Shown here: positions 59,378 through 64,000 of the stretch, one piece after another | Position numbering within the stretch: position 1 is the stretch's first letter | Layout of the letters: each line of letters opens with the position of its first letter | Origin: Liquidambar formosana | Taxonomy: Eukaryota; Streptophyta; Magnoliopsida; Saxifragales; Altingiaceae | DNA length: 64,000 nucleotides | Direction of reading: 5' to 3' | Assembly: GCA_039720395.1 (NCBI GenBank) | Contig: CM077832.1 | Span: 31,617,316 to 31,681,315 of the forward strand | Notes under the pieces: generated by a model | Database searches by the model: none | What the model saw: only the letters and a program-made list of their open reading frames with translations | Told to the model about the DNA's origin: nothing | Made by a program: the position numbers and the translations under genes

Positions 59378-61466
59378 ATGTGGGGGCTCAACGTGGCGAA
59401 TCAAAGAGACTCTAGCGGGTACGTTAGATTTCCCAGAAGCAGCAATGATGACAGAGACACTCATAACGAAGGATTTTTTCAACAGTTACTAGAATCACAA
59501 CAGCGAGAGACGTCGACGATGGGGCATCAACAACATGCGATGTTTTTGGGGGACGTGAGGGAGAGGGAGAGGGAGAGGGAGAGGGAGATTTCTGCTATGG
59601 TATTGGCTCTCACCCGTGTGGTCTCTGGAGAAGCAAATGGAGAAGAAGGGTTGGTTTATGATCATCAGCCTAATGATATAGATGGTTCTGCTTCGGCTGC
59701 TACATCAAATATAGCTTCTTCTTATTCATGGGATGGTCATGGACAGAAGAGAGGACGTGGTGCAGATGAGAGCAGTACTGGTGGGCAGTCGTCTGAATCA
59801 GCAGCTGCCAAGATTTGTAGAGCATTTGGAGACTTTTCACATGGAGGATCATCATCTTCTAGTGTAGAAGGTAAGCTTGAAAATTTTCTCTGTTTATTTA
59901 CAAAGCTTTTAGATTCTCTCTTCTTTTATTGTTTGTTTAATGCTACCTTTGTTTTCTTAAAAATTTTCTGATTGAGGAACTAGATTCTCATAACATGGCC
60001 GGCCACCTTTATATTTTACATTTGCCATACAAAATTTTAAATTGCAACCTTTTGAGAAGGTAATTACTAATTAAGAAACACTTCATCAAGAAAAAATATT
60101 TTTAATTGGAATTTTGTTTTTTAAATTGGAAATTTAAATCTTAGTAAATAAGGGATGGCTACACCCATCAAGAATATGTCTAAACAATTCATGTAGCAGG
60201 GCAGAGAAATCAAAGCTTTGAAAACTAATAATATATAAGGGGCTAGATTACGGTCCAATTGAGTTTGATTGTGACCCTTACTTTTTTCATTTTTAATACT
60301 TATATTGATTTTTTTTCAGTCCTTTACTTTTACCATTTGTATACTCTCTCTTTATCAAAATTGACCGTTCCTTTTGAAAAAACACGTTTTTTAAGATAAT
60401 TTTATTAAATATTTTGACATTCTAGTTTTGCCCTTAAGTCTAAAAAACATTAGAAAAAAAGAGAATATATTTTTAAGGGTAATTTAAGAAATGAAATAAA
60501 AATAACCAATAACTTTTAAAATGTGACAATAATTTTGAAACATTAAAAAATAAAAAAAAAAAAAAAATGAAAAAAGTAGACCATTTATTTAGGAAAGGAG
60601 TCCTATAGATGGAACAAGACAAAATGCATTTAGTAGCAGATGAAATCAGAACTCAAGTTAAATTCGATTGATTTTAACCCATTCTTTTTCATCAATTGTT
60701 GTCTGCAGTTGCAGAAAGTTCAAGCATGAGGATGGCAAACAATACAACAAGACAAACTACTGCATTTACTCCCACATATGATAACAACAGGGAGGCCTAC
60801 GCAGAAGAACCAAGGAGAAAATACAGAGGAGTGAGACAAAGGCCATGGGGCAAATGGGCAGCTGAAATCAGAGATCCAGTTAAAGCTGCAAGGGTTTGGT
60901 TAGGCACATTTGACACTGCCGAAGCAGCTGCCAGAGCCTACGACGAAGCCGCTCTTCGTTTCCGAGGCAACAAGGCTAAACTTAACTTCCCGGAATTCGT
61001 CACCCTCCGGCCATCTTCCTCCGGTTCTCCGGCGACCCAGTTGACCATTTCTGATTCTCCCACTACCCTTTCGCACATTCCTACTTCTACTCAGCCCATT
61101 GTTCATAATTCTCAAGCTCTTCACCATATGCATAGCTCTGAGGTTTCGACGGATTACTTGAACTTATATCCTCAGTTACTTTTGAATAGTACCGATTATC
61201 AAAGACAGCAAATGATTCTATTAGACCAAATGCTGTTGTCACCTTCATTGGCTTCTCCTTTTCAATCTTCATCATCTTCTTCTTCTTCACTCGCCACCAC
61301 CTCTGTTTCTTCATCTTCTCCTTCACCACCACCACAACCACCACCTTCCTTTCCTCCGTTTTTCCCTGCTCCGCCGCAGGTTCAGCGCAGGCCGGGCAGC
61401 AGTCAGAGTAACCAGGCAGATTTTCCAGGGTCACTGTGGTCAGATTCCGGTCATTATCCTTCTTAA
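59378..61466 (+). CDS. ABR1: ABR1-like group X AP2/ERF transcription factor, intact copy
   Basis: Exons 59378-59870 and 60709-61466 join in phase (GAAG|GTAAGC donor, TCTGCAG acceptor) to 416 aa. The start [12 protein letters not shown] is chosen because it aligns with the paralogue and with ABR1-type N-termini, and because a TATA box (TATATAA, 59307-59313) leaves the earlier in-frame ATG at 59333 too close to be transcribed. ISAMVLAL (residues 71-78) is a conserved group X motif. The AP2 domain (about 203-260) has [19 protein letters not shown] with the ERF-type WAAEIRD, and [10 protein letters not shown]. Poly-Ser, Pro-rich and SDSGHYPS C-terminal parts follow. ERF proteins act in the nucleus on GCC-box-like sites; ABR1-type members respond to wounding, ABA and stress (family knowledge). 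An ER dipeptide run precedes residue 71. Confidence 0.9.
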
Positions 61467-64000
61467 TTCCTCTAGGTAATTGATAACATTTGTTTTATTT
61501 ATACACATTCCGCTATTTTGAGTTTGTTTTGTTATTAGCAGTGTTTCAATCAATTTCTTTTCTTTTTTTTTTTTCTTCTTCTTTTTTTTTTCATTGATAA
61601 TCTATAAAATTTACTTGTATTCCTAATTCTCCCAACAGAAAAACTTTACGTAAATGTGATACGACTTTTGTGGTGTAACAAACTAATGAGAGATTGAATA
61701 AAGTGAGATTATCTGAGTTCTGCTCCCACAATTTCTCTTTGGTTTGCTCCCATTGACTCATGATACCATATGACCATGTTAGTCACAAGACCTACTTGTT
61801 CTCTTTCTTACCCATGAATGAGTATAATTGTTTTTTCATAAAATTGAACCCGAAAACTGTAACTCAATAAGTGGAGAGAATAACATTAGACTATTATGCT
61901 GTTGGACTGTTTCAATCAAATCAACCACATGACAAGATGGTCATGGGCAATCAAATATCAAGCGCGCTACAAAATTGACAAATGGGGTATTTAACCTGCA
62001 TTTGAAATCATTCAAAGTTTTTCCGTTGATTAAAATAACAATGATGATAAATGACATTCAAAGTCCACACAAAGATTTAGATGAAGTCAGCACTACTACG
62101 CCGTCTAGTCGTATTCTATTTAAAACACTGAACGCTATCAAAAAACACCAAAAACGGAAGGGATAATATGGACCACTACTTTCAATTAAAACCATGAGTC
62201 CTTTGAAAACCATCCCCCCCTTCCAAAATGGATTTTGGATAATAACTTCTCTAGTGAAACAAACTAATGAACTGTACATATAGAATGATAATAAATTATA
62301 CTTGTTTACAGGACAAGTTTGAATTGAAATTGTACAAGTGCCTTGGTCAACAGGTTATTCTTTACATCCTAGCAAGGAAGTCCGTCCTCCCTTCTCACCA
62401 TTTAACGTCATTGACTACCTAGAAGAACACGTGAGCCGCGCAGAATTCGTAAGTCACGTGTTGTCTCGACTGACTAAATTCTCAAAAGTGAAAATGGTAA
62501 CTATTGACCTTTTAAAGCTATCGATTTTATCCAAAATTCTCAAGAAGTACAATTAGTGACGAGCTAAGAGTTCTGGCATTCTAGGGAACAGATTTGAGAT
62601 GAAAGGGAACTTAGACTCAATTGTCCATGATCGTTCATATCAGGGTCAACCTATTCAAACATAAGGAAGAATTTCACTAGACCCTTCATTGCAAGCAAAG
62701 GAGAAGATCCTTACTTGAGATGAAATTGATGTGAAAACCCTCTTGCATGTGGATCCTTACTCAATATGAAACTGATGTAAGTACCCCTTGCATGTCTACG
62801 CACATGTATTTCCTATTTCACGAAAAACTGTGAAATCTCTTGCAACATCAGGAAGAACTGTGAAATCTCTTGCAACATGAGTTCTATTTCTGATAATTAG
62901 AATACAAGAAAAGATTGACAAGGGGGCAATGTTGCTGTTGTTTTCTCAATGGAAATCAAGTCATTAGGCATAAACCAATCTAGTTTCTTCTTGCTCAACA
63001 TGCTTTTGCCCCATATCAGGGATATTACAGGTCCATCCCCAAGTTGTCAGCCTGTAGCAAAATTATTAACATTCACCAGCAATTCACTCAATTGAGAATC
63101 TGGTCAGGCTACACCAGGGGAAAATTTCTGGCATTCAGCAATTCCATTCGGGCTCTATTGAACTTGGATCACTTATTCAGTAATATGGCCACTCAAAACT
63201 CTAATCCCATGACAACATTCACCTCGTATGTAAATGTTCAAAATACAATAAAACCCACAACGTCCACCTCGTATGTCCATAGCAATTAGGTCTTTCCGCT
63301 GCTGTTGCACAGTATGCATTGTGGGTGTTTCTAGGCCTCCACTATTTATTCTTATTTATTTATTTATTTTTTCTAATGCTTGTTGCCCTCTACTAGGCAA
63401 ACAATTAAAAAGCCCATAAAAGAATCAGCCGATCAGAAATCACAATCTACTGATCTAAAAATCCTGATGGGGGAAACCATGTGGGACACAAGCAAACTCA
63501 AGCATAGCCAAAGAATAGAGAACTAGTAAAGCACTCATTTCCACCACTAAAAAACAAAAAAGCCCATTCAGGGTTTTGTCATTAGTTGGTGGTAAGGTAT
63601 GTGCCGGTAGTATACAACATTCTTACGTTCGGTTTTGGAAATTATAATAAAGTTTTCTAACCTGACCAAGAAAAAACAAACTTTCGGAAAATCCTGATAA
63701 AAGCATGCCTGGCCAACCTGGTCCATGAAGACCAAAATTGATATCGATCAGATCAATTCAGTCCACAAAAAACAGCAGACATGGGCCAACCTGCAAATAT
63801 TGAATTAAAAGAAGCATTGTCACCTCAAAACTTGTTTTTGATAAATTTTTATTTTTCACTTCATATTGAATTTTTGCACTAGTATAATAAAAGGAGAGAG
63901 AGAGAGAGATCTACCTTCAATTGGTAAGGTCATCTTTTTCAAACTTTCAATGCAGCTTTGTGAACCATGGTTTCTTTGTGAATTTGGTGGCAACTCTTCT
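61467..64000. other. 3' flank of the second ERF and intergenic sequence
   Basis: No gene or transposon with clear ends was recognised. A block near 62088 (gtcagcactactacgcc) matches the 3' flank of the first ERF. Two CACGTG G-boxes lie at 62428-62433 and 62455-62460. A (TTTA)n stretch lies near 63345-63370 and a (GA)n run near 63893-63909. Open frames at 62338-62556 and 63044-63289 have no known domain. Confidence 0.5.

Larger units (their letters stand above)
37980..61500 (+). repeat. Diverged tandem segmental duplication carrying the ERF pair
   Basis: Collinear blocks occur in the same order and strand: 37980-38160 with 47210-47350; 38500-38640 with 48390-48500; 38700-39060 with 51060-51400; 40020-40320 with 53040-53300; 40430-40520 with 53790-53870; ERF gene 43426-45698 with 59378-61466; and 45910-45940 with 62085-62110. 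The second unit is longer because of later insertions. The boundaries are approximate and were judged by eye. Confidence 0.7.

Overview
This is AT-rich nuclear DNA of a flowering plant, probably a eudicot. The evidence is GT-AG intron-containing plant genes, a Tat-clade Ty3/gypsy retrotransposon, LINE and SINE tails, foldback Mutator-like MITEs, Stowaway-like MITEs and a Helitron-like end. No species is inferred. All calls come from reading the sequence and from recalled family features; no search was run.

Layout. (1) 1-7812, minus strand: the 5' part of a COV1-like (LIKE-COV, DUF502) membrane protein gene. Exon 1 (7678-7812), exon 2 (672-724) and exon 3 (477-586) are present and the rest lies beyond the left edge. 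Its ~7 kb first intron holds two LINE 3' ends in opposite orientation and two tRNA-derived SINEs. (2) 8362-22813, minus strand: a 14.45 kb Tat-like LTR retrotransposon with matching 697-bp LTRs and a 5-bp target duplication. It has a broken gag-pol, tandem repeats behind pol, and an opposite-strand, apparently intron-containing ORF. A 2.7 kb solo LTR is nested in it with its own 5-bp duplication. (3) 22814-31272: transposon-rich spacer with five foldback elements, four of them with traceable 9-bp target duplications. (4) 31801-37398, plus strand: a complete 17-exon gene for the large subunit of class I ribonucleotide reductase (RNR1, 809 aa), with two E2F-like sites upstream. (5) 37980-61500: a diverged tandem segmental duplication. 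Each unit ends in an ABR1-like group X AP2/ERF gene, at 43426-45698 and 59378-61466. The downstream copy is intact (416 aa). The upstream copy has a 1-nt insertion between the splice acceptor and the AP2 domain. The second unit has gained a Helitron-like element, a LINE tail, a SINE, a four-copy ~886-bp tandem array and small MITEs. (6) 61467-64000: no gene recognised.

The three host loci are not an operon or pathway: a vascular-patterning membrane protein, a dNTP-synthesis enzyme expected to be S-phase regulated, and stress-type transcription factors. No unknown defence or metabolic system is evident. The most interesting signals are the opposite-strand spliced ORF in the Tat element, the foldback cluster next to RNR1, the ERF pair in which one copy is frameshifted, and the 886-bp array.
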